A DNA stretch of 64,000 nucleotides from the NCBI GenBank assembly GCA_031422315.1, contig JANOQN010000068.1, positions 306,853 to 370,852 on the forward strand, in the 5' to 3' direction. The translations under genes and the position numbers were made by a program. The stretch is from JANNYA01 sp031422315 (GTDB lineage: Bacteria > Pseudomonadota > Gammaproteobacteria > Xanthomonadales > SZUA-5). How positions within the stretch are numbered: position 1 is the stretch's first letter; each line of letters opens with the position of its first letter. Below the pieces are notes generated by a model, which saw only the letters and a list, made by a program, of their open reading frames with translations, searched no databases and was not told where the DNA came from. Shown piece after piece: positions 31,475 to 39,616 of this stretch.

Positions 31475-32821
31475 ATGAGCACCCGAAAATACTTCGGTAC
31501 CGACGGAATACGCGGCCGAGTCGGCGAGCACCCGATTACTGCTGAATTTGCGGTCAAATTAGGCCGCGCTGCCGGTGTAGTGCTCGGGCGCGGCAAAGTA
31601 AAGCCGAAAGTGCTGATTGGCAAAGATCCGCGCAGCTCTGGCTACATGTTGGAAGCCGCGTTAGAAGCGGGTCTATCGGCAGCGGGCGCTCGGGCATTTT
31701 TGACCGGCCCGCTGCCTACGCCTGCCATTGCTTATTTGACGCGTACTCAAGGCGCGCAGGCGGGCGTTGTGATAAGCGCATCGCACAATCCTTATCACGA
31801 TAACGGCATCAAGTTTTTTTCCAGCATGGGCGAAAAACTGCCCGATTCCGTGGAGTTAGAAATCGAAGCGGAGCTTGAGCGCCCATTTGTAACGGTGCCG
31901 AGTGAAATGCTGGGCAAGGCCGAGCGTTTGGAAGATGCGCGCGGCCGCTACGTCGAATTTTGTAAAAGCACGCTTAAAAGCCAAGTTGATCGGCTATTTC
32001 CAATGCGGGTGGTGGTTGATTGCGCAAATGGCGCGGGTTTTAAAGTTGCGCCAGCCGTATTCGAAGAGTTAGGTTTTGATGTTATTGCGATTGCCAACGA
32101 GCCAGATGGCTTAAACATTAACCGAGGCTGCGGCGCGACTGATCTAGCGCTTTTGAAGGCGAAAGTCGTTGAGCTGCGCGCTGATTTGGGCATAGCGCTC
32201 GATGGTGATGGCGATCGACTGATGTTGGTTGATAAATCAGGCCGGGTTTTTGATGGTGATGACATTATCTATTTGCTCGCCAAACACTGGAAGCTAAACG
32301 GCCGCATGCAAGGCCCGGTAATAGGCACGCTGATGACTAATTTCGGTATCGAAACCGCGCTCGCTAGACACGGCATCGGGTTTGAGCGTGCCAATGTCGG
32401 GGATCGCTACGTGCATGAATTGCTGCGCAGCCATGGCAGCACGCTTGGCGGGGAAGCGAGTGGGCACGTTCTATGTTTAGATCGTGCCAGCACCGGCGAT
32501 GCGCTGGTGTGCGCACTGCAAGTCATTGAAGTGCTCGCGCAAACCGGTCAAGATTTGGCGGCGCTAGTCAGCGATTTGATTCGGGTGCCGCAAAAAACCA
32601 TAAATGTGCGCATCAATAACGGCAAAGCGCTCATGCATGCGTCCGCCGTGCAAGTGGCTCGCAAAGCAGTAGAAGCCGCGCTGATAGGGCAGGGTAGAGT
32701 CGTATTGCGGGCGTCTGGCACGGAGCCTTTAGTGCGCGTTACGGTGGAATGCGGCTCGATGCAGCAGGCTGAACACTACGCCTTGCAATTGGCCGATGCC
32801 GTGCGGCACGCATCGGAATAG
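31475..32821 (+). CDS. glmM: Phosphoglucosamine mutase
   Basis: 448 aa, standard length. RKYFGTDGIRGRVGEHPIT at the start, the phosphoserine loop GVVISASHNPYHDNGIKFFS (S103), metal-binding LDGDGDRLMLVD at about 244-255, and GEASGH at about 326-331 are all intact. The enzyme converts glucosamine-6-phosphate to glucosamine-1-phosphate for UDP-GlcNAc, peptidoglycan and LPS synthesis, and is essential. The usual gammaproteobacterial neighbours (ftsH, folP) are absent; here it follows ybjN and precedes tRNA-Val. No terminator is obvious between it and the tRNA. Confidence 0.95.
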   Translation: MSTRKYFGTDGIRGRVGEHPITAEFAVKLGRAAGVVLGRGKVKPKVLIGKDPRSSGYMLEAALEAGLSAAGARAFLTGPLPTPAIAYLTRTQGAQAGVVISASHNPYHDNGIKFFSSMGEKLPDSVELEIEAELERPFVTVPSEMLGKAERLEDARGRYVEFCKSTLKSQVDRLFPMRVVVDCANGAGFKVAPAVFEELGFDVIAIANEPDGLNINRGCGATDLALLKAKVVELRADLGIALDGDGDRLMLVDKSGRVFDGDDIIYLLAKHWKLNGRMQGPVIGTLMTNFGIETALARHGIGFERANVGDRYVHELLRSHGSTLGGEASGHVLCLDRASTGDALVCALQVIEVLAQTGQDLAALVSDLIRVPQKTINVRINNGKALMHASAVQVARKAVEAALIGQGRVVLRASGTEPLVRVTVECGSMQQAEHYALQLADAVRHASE

Positions 32822-32878
32822 CTTGACGCGCACAATCGCTCTTCGCTACTTTCGCGCCTCAAGAAATTGATTGATTTT

Positions 32879-32953
32879 GGGCGGTTAGCTCAGGGGTAGA
32901 GCACTGCTTTCACACGGCAGTGGCCACTGGTTCGATCCCAGTACCGCCCACCA
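32879..32953 (+). tRNA. tRNA-Val (CAC anticodon)
   Basis: 75 nt including encoded CCA (32951-32953). Acceptor GGGCGGT pairs with ACCGCCC, a D arm GCTC...GAGC, an anticodon arm CTGCT/GGCAG closing on loop TTCACAC, and a T arm with GGTTCGATCCC. Anticodon CAC reads GUG codons. Confidence 0.95.
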
Positions 32954-33002
32954 AAATTCTGCGCAAACCGATAGCGCGAATTGCTATTCTATAGCGATAT
33001 AC

Positions 33003-33143
33003 CGTCATTCCCGCGAAGGCGGGAACCCAGGCTCACTGAACTCTCGGCGTTCTCGCTGTTGGCAAAACGCTCAAATCTTAGTGTTTTGAAAGTTGGTAAA
33101 GACCTGACACCTGCACTGGGTCCCCGCCTTCGCGGGGATGACG
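33003..33143. repeat. Inverted-repeat (REP/MITE-like) element
   Basis: Arms at 33003-33030 and 33116-33143 are near-perfect inverted copies built on CGTCATTCCCGCGAAGGCGG and its complement ending GCGGGGATGACG, separated by 85 bp. This motif is widespread as a dispersed intergenic repeat in proteobacteria. Each arm can itself fold (CCCGCGAAGGCGGG). A diverged single arm occurs at 40845-40872. Confidence 0.8.
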
Positions 33144-33755
33144 AGGTTGGCTTGACTTGCCTGCAAAATCAACTGCGCGATTGGCTGAAAGATTGTTGTA
33201 GCTAAGGTTAACATTCGAACAAAAGAAAGCGCTAATGTCCATTTCCTTGATTCAATCGCATTCCGGCAGCGCTCTGGCTAATTTACTAATCTGCGCTGTT
33301 TAGGCTTGTTGAAACAACTAAGCGCATTTGCCCCACAGTGTTCAATAACTTTCCAGATTTCACGTTCAAAGCACTGTTTGTAAACGGGTTTTAACTTGTC
33401 CACAATTTTTGTGGATAACTGCGTGGATAAGCGCTGGGTTTTTACACTTCAGCCTTGCACTGACTGCCTGTCAAGCAGTTTTCACTACCCTAGCCGTATT
33501 TTTATCACCAACACAAGTGATTGATTTTTATCAAGTTAGTAAAAATTAGGAGGCTTATGATATTTTTTTGACAGTGCGCTTAAAGGCTACGCTCTGGAAA
33601 CCGTGTATGTGAACAACTTTCTCAGGCACAGCCGTAAATTTGCTGAAAACAGGGGTTTTGCGCGAGTCTGTCAACCCAATTACCCGATACGCGTTCAGGC
33701 TTAGCATCAAGCATTGTATTTTTGCGAGATGCCCTCTACATTTTCGTGATGAGCT
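33144..33755. other. Long intergenic region with a DnaA-box cluster; no confirmed gene
   Basis: 612 bp between the repeat element and the ECF sigma gene. It contains three DnaA-type sites (see next entry), A+T-rich stretches around 33500-33570, and a perfect AGGAGG ribosome site before a four-codon ORF at 33557-33571. ORFs shown by six-frame reading here are not convincing. The 200 bp before 33756 must hold the sigma operon promoter, not identified by eye. Confidence 0.6.
33396..33430. promoter_or_regulatory. Cluster of three DnaA boxes
   Basis: TTGTCCACA (33396-33404), TTGTGGATAA (33409-33418, complement of the consensus TTATCCACAA) and CGTGGATAA (33422-33430) lie within 35 bp. The first two form a 10-bp inverted pair with one mismatch and a 3-bp spacer. 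No dnaA, gidA or rpmH gene is near, so this is more likely a DnaA-titration or regulatory site than oriC. Confidence 0.55.
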
Positions 33756-34352
33756 ATGTCCAATTCTGCTGCTTCGAGCCCTTGTTTTACTGCCATGCCA
33801 ACTGACCGCGCGGAATTGAGTCAGCGCGCGCTGCTTGATCAATTCTTTCGGGAAACCGAACGCAGGGCTTACAAAATGGCGCTGATTTCGCTGAAAAATG
33901 TCGACGAAGCGCTCGATGCCGTGCAAGACGCCATGTGCAATTTCGTTCGCAGCTATAGCAACAAGCCGCAAGCGGATTGGGCTAAACTTTTTTATTGTGT
34001 GTTGGATTCGCGTTTGACCGACTGGCACCGTCGCCACTGCGTGCGTAAGCGATTTTTTGGTTTGTTGCCGCAACTCGACGATGGCGCAGATATGTTAGAA
34101 GTCGTTGAAGATGCACAGTGCTTTGACCCTAGCGTGTTGCTTACCGGAACTGAGATCGGCGCAGCAATTGAAGCTGCTTTGCAAAAGTTGCCAGAACGTC
34201 AGCGCCAAGCCTTTATGTTGAGGCTCTGGGAAGGCTTTGATGTCGAACAGACTGCGCAAATTATGCGCTGTAGTGAAGGTAGTGTAAAAACGCATTTGTC
34301 GCGCGCATTGAGTTCGATGCGCCTCAAGCTAGCGCATCATTCGGAATCATAG
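33756..34352 (+). CDS. ECF-type RNA polymerase sigma factor
   Basis: 198 aa. Region 2 (LLDQFFRETERRAYKMALISLKNVDEALDAVQDAMCNFVRSY, about 27-70) and region 4 (ALQKLPERQRQAFMLRLWEGFDVEQTAQIMRCSEGSVKTHLSRALSSMRLKL, about 145-195) are clear. Its operon of a membrane protein, a small protein and a DUF3106 protein, all spaced or overlapped tightly, is the layout of this sigma class in Lysobacterales and beta-proteobacteria, in which the second gene acts as a membrane anti-sigma-like partner. ATG 33756 is used; an in-frame ATG at residue 14 is possible. Inducing signal unknown. Confidence 0.88.
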   Translation: MSNSAASSPCFTAMPTDRAELSQRALLDQFFRETERRAYKMALISLKNVDEALDAVQDAMCNFVRSYSNKPQADWAKLFYCVLDSRLTDWHRRHCVRKRFFGLLPQLDDGADMLEVVEDAQCFDPSVLLTGTEIGAAIEAALQKLPERQRQAFMLRLWEGFDVEQTAQIMRCSEGSVKTHLSRALSSMRLKLAHHSES

Positions 34353-34363
34353 AGGCGACTGCG

Positions 34364-34888
34364 ATGATAAATCCAAGCAATAACTCAAGTAATAGTCGAG
34401 AAACACTCAGTTCTGCATTATCGTCCGACTCGCAGTTTGACGCGGCGGAACTTACGCAAGCCACGGTCCAGCAGGCGCTGAATTCCCAGCTTGAGCAGCT
34501 TGATTTTGCCGTGCTGTCTGCACTGAATCAGCGCCGTCAGATTGCGTTGGCGGAGCAGCCTAGTTTTTGGTCGCGTTGGTTGATTGGCGATGCCGTAAAA
34601 TTTGTGTTGCCTGCGGCAATTGCCTGCGGCGCCGCAGTATTTGCGCTTAGCTTTGAAATGCGGATGCCGCTTGCACCAATCAGCGATGCGGACGCCGCGC
34701 TTTTGGCTGAATTTGATAGCACGCCAGTGCAACTTGATACCTCAGAAGGCTTCGATCCAACGCAAGAATTAGCTGACGATGAGATAGCGCTGCTGGGCGA
34801 GCTTGAATTGAACGGGCTGGAATTCTATGCGTGGCTAGACCACCAGCCTGAGACGCAAAAAAAACCGACGCAGCAAAAGGATATTTGA
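34364..34888 (+). CDS. Membrane protein, putative anti-sigma partner (DUF3619-like)
   Basis: 174 aa. An N-terminal cytoplasmic part (about 1-75) with ATVQQALNSQLEQLDFAVLSALNQRRQIALAEQ resembles the L-N-x-R-L-x-x-L-x-x-x-R start of DUF3619 proteins. One membrane helix follows at about 80-103 (FVLPAAIACGAAVFALSFEM), then an acidic periplasmic tail ending NGLEFYAWLD. Single-span proteins of this type directly after an ECF sigma gene usually bind and restrain it. It starts 11 bp after the sigma stop and ends in TTGA overlapping the next start. The family assignment is tentative; the role is inferred from position and topology. Confidence 0.65.
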   Translation: MINPSNNSSNSRETLSSALSSDSQFDAAELTQATVQQALNSQLEQLDFAVLSALNQRRQIALAEQPSFWSRWLIGDAVKFVLPAAIACGAAVFALSFEMRMPLAPISDADAALLAEFDSTPVQLDTSEGFDPTQELADDEIALLGELELNGLEFYAWLDHQPETQKKPTQQKDI

Positions 34889-35193
34889 ACGTCGTGTTCG
34901 CATTAAACGCATTCGTATCGCTGGCTATGGTTGCTGCTGAGCTAGCAACTGGTTCGCCCGACAATCAAACCAGCGATCGGCCCAGCATGGCGCTACTTTT
35001 GTATTTAGACGAGTTCCCAAGCCAGGATGACGACATGGTTGATATCGCCTTGATCTGCACGAATGAAGTCGTGCAGCAAAGTGAGCAAGATGCAGGGCTG
35101 CACGCGCTGGTGCAGTGCGAAACGCTCGCATCGGACAGTCAATCAAGCGCAGTAATTAAAACTTCTAGCAGTGAAAAAACGCCTCATGATTAA
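34885..35193 (+). CDS. Small hypothetical protein in the sigma-factor operon
   Basis: 102 aa from a TTG at 34885 that overlaps the previous stop by four bases; AAAGGA lies eight bases upstream. The first 20 residues (MNVVFALNAFVSLAMVAAEL) could be a short membrane segment or signal; the rest is acidic and Ser/Gln-rich with two cysteines (LICTNEVVQQSEQDAGLHALVQCET). No family recognised. Its 3' end overlaps the start of the DUF3106 gene. Both overlaps argue that it is translated. It corresponds in position to the short gene sometimes present between the anti-sigma partner and DUF3106. Confidence 0.55.
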   Translation: MNVVFALNAFVSLAMVAAELATGSPDNQTSDRPSMALLLYLDEFPSQDDDMVDIALICTNEVVQQSEQDAGLHALVQCETLASDSQSSAVIKTSSSEKTPHD

Positions 35194-35890
35194 ATCGTTC
35201 TCTTCGAGAAAAATTGCATTGCTCGGGCTTTTGTTGGCGCTTCTTATTGGCGTTTCAACAGCGCACGCGCAGATCAATGCAAATGCGGGCGCGAAGATTC
35301 CTTGGACGGCGCTTAGTGCAAGTGATCAGCAGGTTTTAGCGCCTTATCAATCCGATTGGGATGCGCTGGATGCTAAAACGCAGATGCAGCTGCAGCGCGG
35401 TGCCAAGCGCTGGTTGCTGCTGAGCCCTGAACAGCGTCAGAAAAAAGTCGTGCAGCAGGCCCGTTGGCAGGCAATGACGCCCGAAGAGCGAGCACAAATG
35501 CGCGCGCGTGTGGCCGCATTTGAGGCGCTGCCACAACCGCAGCGTCAACGCATCAAACGTGCATTTCAACGCTTTAAAGGATTAGATCAAGCACAGCGCA
35601 TACAGCTGCTGCAGCGCTTCCAAGCGATGAGCCAAGCTGAGCGCAATGCGTTTTTGCTGGCGCTTGAGTCAAGCGCGAAGTCTGAACGCGGCCGCCGTGT
35701 GCTGATGGGAATCCCTAAAGCTGAGCGCCGCGCCACGATCGAGATGATGCGTAGCTTTACGCCCGAACAGCGTCGGCAATTGACGCAGCATTTGAAATCG
35801 CTGGCTCCGAACGATCGCGATGCGCTAAGAAAGCAGCTACTTAGTCAAAGCGCTAACGAACGCATCCAATTTTTGCAGCGCATGCGTTAG
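35171..35890 (+). CDS. DUF3106 secreted protein
   Basis: 239 aa from GTG 35171; an ATG at 35186 inside the preceding gene is an equally good start (MIKSFSSRK). A signal peptide ends at AHA-Q near residue 34. The mature part is a run of short helical repeats of the form LSPEQRQKK...W-x-x-MTPEERAQMRARVAAFEALPQPQRQRIK-x-x-F, typical of DUF3106 (PF11304), and rather like the metal-binding LTXXQ pattern of CpxP/Spy-type periplasmic chaperones. It ends the sigma operon, as is usual for the family. A periplasmic stress-protective role is possible but unproven. Confidence 0.85.
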   Translation: MKKRLMIKSFSSRKIALLGLLLALLIGVSTAHAQINANAGAKIPWTALSASDQQVLAPYQSDWDALDAKTQMQLQRGAKRWLLLSPEQRQKKVVQQARWQAMTPEERAQMRARVAAFEALPQPQRQRIKRAFQRFKGLDQAQRIQLLQRFQAMSQAERNAFLLALESSAKSERGRRVLMGIPKAERRATIEMMRSFTPEQRRQLTQHLKSLAPNDRDALRKQLLSQSANERIQFLQRMR

Positions 35891-36224
35891 TTTGAATTAA
35901 CTTTGTTCAGAATTTCGCGATGCGAATCCATTGAGAATCTAGCTTCGATTTACTCAGCTAATAGCTCGGTTTGAAGCATATGCCTATGATAAATAACGAT
36001 ATTTTAATCTTAATTTGTCGCGTAATCAGACTAAACTTTGATTTCTAGGCGCGCATTCAAGTTCCGTTGCCGTTATGGCGAATGAATTGACAGCTCTTTA
36101 AGTCTTATGAAGCGTGATGCATACTTACCCAGTGCGACTCATGGCCTATTGACTGCAAAACAGTCAGTTTCAACCTAGGGTTAGACGCACGAATTTCTTT
36201 CTATTAGTTCTAAGGTTATAGCAA
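35891..36224. other. Upstream region of the cold-shock gene, no gene
   Basis: 334 bp. It holds a likely long leader of cspA-type mRNA: a TTGACA at 36087-36092 could be part of the promoter, and TGACTG-CAAAA-CAGTCA (36150-36166) forms a small hairpin 60 bp before the start. Long structured leaders are usual for cold-shock genes. No other feature was seen. Confidence 0.45.
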
Positions 36225-36431
36225 ATGCAGACGGGTACAGTTAAGTGGTTCAACGACGCCAAAGGTTTCGGATTTATTGCGCCAGATGGCGGCGGTGAAG
36301 ATGTTTTTGTGCATTATAGTGCGGTTACGGGCAACGGCTTCCGTACGCTTCAGCAAGGCCAGAAAGTAACGTTTGACGTTACCAACGGTCCTAAGGGCTT
36401 ACAAGCTGCGCAAGTTCAAGCTGCCGCATAA
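36225..36431 (+). CDS. CspA family cold-shock protein
   Basis: 68 aa, one OB-fold. MQTGTVKWFNDAKGFGFIAPDGGGEDVFVHYSAV carries both RNA-binding motifs (RNP1 KGFGFI, RNP2 VFVHY). The C-terminal AQVQAAA tail is slightly longer than E. coli CspA. Acts as an RNA chaperone in the cytoplasm. A strong intrinsic terminator at 36454-36482 ends the transcript, so the gene is monocistronic; the long leader suggests post-transcriptional control. The sequence does not show whether this copy is cold-induced. Confidence 0.95.
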   Translation: MQTGTVKWFNDAKGFGFIAPDGGGEDVFVHYSAVTGNGFRTLQQGQKVTFDVTNGPKGLQAAQVQAAA

Positions 36432-36453
36432 GCACAGCCCCGGCTGTGTTTGA

Positions 36454-36482
36454 ATGCCCTCGCTGGTCGGGGGCATTTTTTT
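36454..36482 (+). terminator. Intrinsic terminator after the cold-shock gene
   Basis: ATGCCCTCG pairs with CGGGGGCAT (one T-G wobble) around a small loop, followed by seven T residues. It lies between the csp stop and the rlmC start. Confidence 0.9.
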
Positions 36483-36493
36483 GGGCGAAACAA

Positions 36494-37684
36494 ATGTCTG
36501 ATCAATTAATTCCCAGTCCTGTAAAAGCCGCTGAAGAAACCGCTGCGACGTCTCACTGCCCGCATTTCGAACAGCACCGTTGCCGATCCTGCCAATGGAT
36601 AAACACGCCCTATACGCAGCAGCTAGCGCGAAAACAGCTGGATGCAGAGGCGAAACTAGCTTCAGTGCCTGCCCAGGCTTGGTTGGCACCATTTGCCAGC
36701 GCGCCCATGGGCTTTCGCAATAAAGCTAAGCTTGCTGTGCATGGCAAAGCAGGTAGGCTGATTTTTGGATTGCCTGCCAATTTAGCAAGTCACCTAGGCT
36801 TGCATGATTTATCCGATTGCGGCCTGTATCAGCCAGGCATCACCTCGGCATTGCCGCAGATTAAATCATGGCTTGAGCAGCTAGGCATTGCACCCTATCA
36901 GCTAAGCGACCGAAGTGGTGAGCTCAAATACGTCTTACTCAGCACGGGCGCAAATCATCGCTTAATGCTGCGGTTAGTGCTCGCCAGCGAGCGCTGGCGA
37001 AGCCGCATCGCAAGCGCACTGCCGACGTTACAACAGCTATTGCCCAACATCAGTGTGGCTTCGATCAATGTGCAGCCGGTGCATCAAGCCATAGTCGAAG
37101 GCGCGCTGGAAATCGTTCTAAGCGACGTTGACAAACTGCCCGTCACTCTGAACGATGTCGCGCTAACGCTTATGCCGCAAAGCTTCTTTCAGACCAACAC
37201 TCTCGTTGCGGCCAAACTGTATCAAAGCGCGCGCGATTGGCTTACGCAAATTCAACCCGCTAGGATTTGGGATTTGTACTGCGGTGTTGGCGGCTTTGGC
37301 CTACATTTGGTCAACGCTTCTAATTCCCTGACTGGCGTTGAGCTTAGCCAAGCGGCGATCACATCCGCCCTGCAAGCTGCCACAAAACTCGGGCTTTCCA
37401 ATGCAAAGTTCGTAGCGGGTGATGTGCTTACATTTGCGCGTACACAGGTGAGCTGGCCAGACTTAGTGCTGCTCAATCCACCCAGGCGCGGCGTAGATGC
37501 TGAACTTTGCGCGCTGATCGAAGCTAGCCGAACGCGCTACGTTTTGTATTCAAGCTGCAACCCCGATTCGCTCGCGCGTGATGTGAGTCGACTGTCGTCG
37601 TTTAGGGTGTTACAGGCGCAGGTCTTTGATATGTTTCCGAATACCGAACATGCTGAAGTGTTGCTGCTATTGGGGCGAGACTAA
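36494..37684 (+). CDS. rlmC: 23S rRNA (uracil-C5) methyltransferase RlmC
   Basis: 396 aa from the ATG at 36494; the longer frame starting at 36446 would run through the csp terminator. The iron-sulfur cysteine set is in HCPHFEQHRCRSCQW (about 21-36) with a later DCGLYQPG; the SAM domain shows QSFFQTNTLVAAKL, WDLYCGVGGFGLHL and the TRAM-less RumB-type LLNPPRRGVDAELC, with the catalytic cysteine in YSSCNPDSLARD. This is the RlmC (RumB) form that makes m5U747. Members need a 4Fe-4S cluster. The window shows no partner gene; a bidirectional terminator follows. Confidence 0.92.
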   Translation: MSDQLIPSPVKAAEETAATSHCPHFEQHRCRSCQWINTPYTQQLARKQLDAEAKLASVPAQAWLAPFASAPMGFRNKAKLAVHGKAGRLIFGLPANLASHLGLHDLSDCGLYQPGITSALPQIKSWLEQLGIAPYQLSDRSGELKYVLLSTGANHRLMLRLVLASERWRSRIASALPTLQQLLPNISVASINVQPVHQAIVEGALEIVLSDVDKLPVTLNDVALTLMPQSFFQTNTLVAAKLYQSARDWLTQIQPARIWDLYCGVGGFGLHLVNASNSLTGVELSQAAITSALQAATKLGLSNAKFVAGDVLTFARTQVSWPDLVLLNPPRRGVDAELCALIEASRTRYVLYSSCNPDSLARDVSRLSSFRVLQAQVFDMFPNTEHAEVLLLLGRD

Positions 37685-37701
37685 TTCGACGAAAGGTCAA
37701 T

Positions 37702-37731
37702 AAAAAAACCCGCCTTGCAGCGGGTTTTTTT
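37702..37731. terminator. Bidirectional intrinsic terminator
   Basis: AACCCGC (37707-37713) and GCGGGTT (37720-37726) pair with A and T runs on both sides, serving rlmC on the plus strand and the convergent endonuclease gene on the minus strand. Confidence 0.88.
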
Positions 37732-37745
37732 GGTTTGATTAGCGT

Positions 37746-39404
37746 CTAATTACAAACGCTTTGGTAAATGCACCTAACCCACTCAGGGCGATCAATAAAC
37801 GGATTGCGATTGCCCTGTGCGTTAAAGACGAACTGATTGCGCAACACTTCGCGATCATCAACTGGGTCATCAATATGCCATTGCAAAATGACGCTCAACA
37901 AGCCCATGTAGGCCACTGTGGCATTGCCGTTGCTTTGCGTAATTAAGCTTGCGGTATCGGTTAAACGCAAATCAGGCTCAGCATTGCCGGTGCCGCCGTG
38001 GTTGCCGCCTTCATAGCGTACGTCCATATAGAACATCGCGCGCGCAACGTCGCCTTTGCGTTTGCTCCAGGTTTGCCAAACGGTGCTGTTGGTCCAGTTT
38101 GAATTGCCTGGATAGCTGCCCGAACCGCCGCCTTGATTGAAGTTCAGCTGGGTCGCGTACTCCGTGCAGCCTGTGCTGCAATTTGCGAAGTACTTATTGC
38201 CGCGCGCGGAGTTGTAAGTGATGTCGGATGCGAATAGATGGTGGCCATCGGAATAGGGCAGGTTGGTCGAGCCATCATTTGGAAAACCTAAGCTTTTTGG
38301 CCAGCTGTGTTCGCGGTTGTAGAAATTATTGCCGCCGGTTTCCTTGGCGTAGCTGGCGTTTTTATAGATTTCCAACACGCGTGAGGAATTCATCGGGTCT
38401 TGCTCAGCCTGTGCGATCACGGCCCAAATTCCGGAGTAGCTGACCTTGGTGTGGTCATCAATAATGCCGTGTAAGGAGCTGCGCAAAGCGGTCGCGCTAC
38501 TGGTGTTCGCGGCACCGTAATAGCCGGTTGCAGCACCCGCCATTTTGAGCGTGGCCGTGTAGTTTGCGGCCATTGCTGTTGCAGCGCCGTCGGTGTCGCT
38601 GACGTTCGCCGCATTGATGGTTAATGTGCAGGTTTCAAGCGCCGTAAAATCTGCGCTTGGGTCAATGGTACGAGTGGCACCGGTGCCAGTTACTAATGCG
38701 GTTTTATTGCCAGATGAAGAGCAGCTCAAGCCAAACCAGCTGCCGGTCGTGGTGATGCTTTCTGAGAATGTCACGGTAATTGAGCTATTTAACGCAACGC
38801 TGAGCGAGCCTGCAGCTGGATTCAAGCCCGTCACTGTCGGCGCTGCATCAGGCGCGCTAAAGCTTTGCCCAGTATTGCACGCACCGAAACTGCCGGTGCG
38901 CGGTGCGTTCCAAATAAAATTGCCGGCCTGTGTGCCAGTGCCTGAGAGTTGAATCGACTGCCCAACCGGAGTGTCGGCGGTTTCGGCTTTGCCGACGTCA
39001 ACACTGGTGCGCCCAGAAGCTGCACCGCCGCTGGCGAGAAAACTGCCCTCATAGCTTAAAAACTGTACAACTGATCCGCTTGCATCAACTAACGCAAGCC
39101 CATCTGGCGCGCCGTTTTGCAAGCCGGTGGTGGTTGCTACGCTGGTGCCATAGCCGCCGCATTGGTTGGCGAGTGTGCCGCTTAAATTAAAGGTGCCGTA
39201 GCTGGCTTTGCCAGTGCCGTCATAGGCGACGATTTTCCAGCCCGTGAGCGAGGTGCCTGCCGGGCCAATCACTTCAACGCGTTCGCCGGTGTCGGTGCCT
39301 GCATTGTCATAGTGAAATTCGTTGATGAAAACGGACTGCGCGAGTACTTGCGTGCAGGCAAATGGCAAAAGACTTATCAAAAACACAGCGTGCGAACGAT
39401 TCAT
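37746..39404 (-). CDS. Secreted endonuclease I with N-terminal lamin-tail-like and Ig-like domains
   Basis: 552 aa. After a signal peptide (about 1-22) comes a lamin-tail-like domain (VFINEFHYDNAGTDTGERVEVIGPAG, about 25-175), then an Ig-like module of the SwmB type (about 188-288, LNPAAGSLSVALNSSITVTFSESI), and finally an EndA/endonuclease I domain: NNFYNREHSWPKSLGFP (NREHSWPKS), DGHHLFASDITYNSARGNKYF and RKGDVARAMFYMDVRYEG. These supply the beta-beta-alpha metal site. The nuclease degrades extracellular DNA, probably for nutrient use or biofilm release. The N-terminal domains are typical of surface-attached or secreted nucleases; no sorting signal is visible. Confidence 0.88.
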   Translation of the reverse strand: MNRSHAVFLISLLPFACTQVLAQSVFINEFHYDNAGTDTGERVEVIGPAGTSLTGWKIVAYDGTGKASYGTFNLSGTLANQCGGYGTSVATTTGLQNGAPDGLALVDASGSVVQFLSYEGSFLASGGAASGRTSVDVGKAETADTPVGQSIQLSGTGTQAGNFIWNAPRTGSFGACNTGQSFSAPDAAPTVTGLNPAAGSLSVALNSSITVTFSESITTTGSWFGLSCSSSGNKTALVTGTGATRTIDPSADFTALETCTLTINAANVSDTDGAATAMAANYTATLKMAGAATGYYGAANTSSATALRSSLHGIIDDHTKVSYSGIWAVIAQAEQDPMNSSRVLEIYKNASYAKETGGNNFYNREHSWPKSLGFPNDGSTNLPYSDGHHLFASDITYNSARGNKYFANCSTGCTEYATQLNFNQGGGSGSYPGNSNWTNSTVWQTWSKRKGDVARAMFYMDVRYEGGNHGGTGNAEPDLRLTDTASLITQSNGNATVAYMGLLSVILQWHIDDPVDDREVLRNQFVFNAQGNRNPFIDRPEWVRCIYQSVCN

Positions 39405-39616
39405 TCAAAAATTCCATAGAGTGATAGAACAGGTGTGCTGAGCCGCTTGCCAAGCTTGCAAGCTACCGGCACCGTTGAAAACCGGCGGACTCTACGCCGG
39501 AAATGTGACGCTTGTGCAATTTGATTAGTTAGCTGCTAATTTATTTCGATTTGTGACGAATTCTTCATGTTGCTGCACGGATTGCCCGCAAGCACATAAA
39601 TTCGGATAAACTGCAC

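Noticed and set aside
33396..33430. Chromosomal origin (oriC)
   Set aside because: DnaA boxes are present but no 13-mer unwinding array and no dnaA, dnaN, gidA or rpmH genes lie around it.
33555..34073. 172-aa ORF on the minus strand
   Set aside because: It lies antisense to the ECF sigma gene, whose conserved regions are clear on the plus strand.
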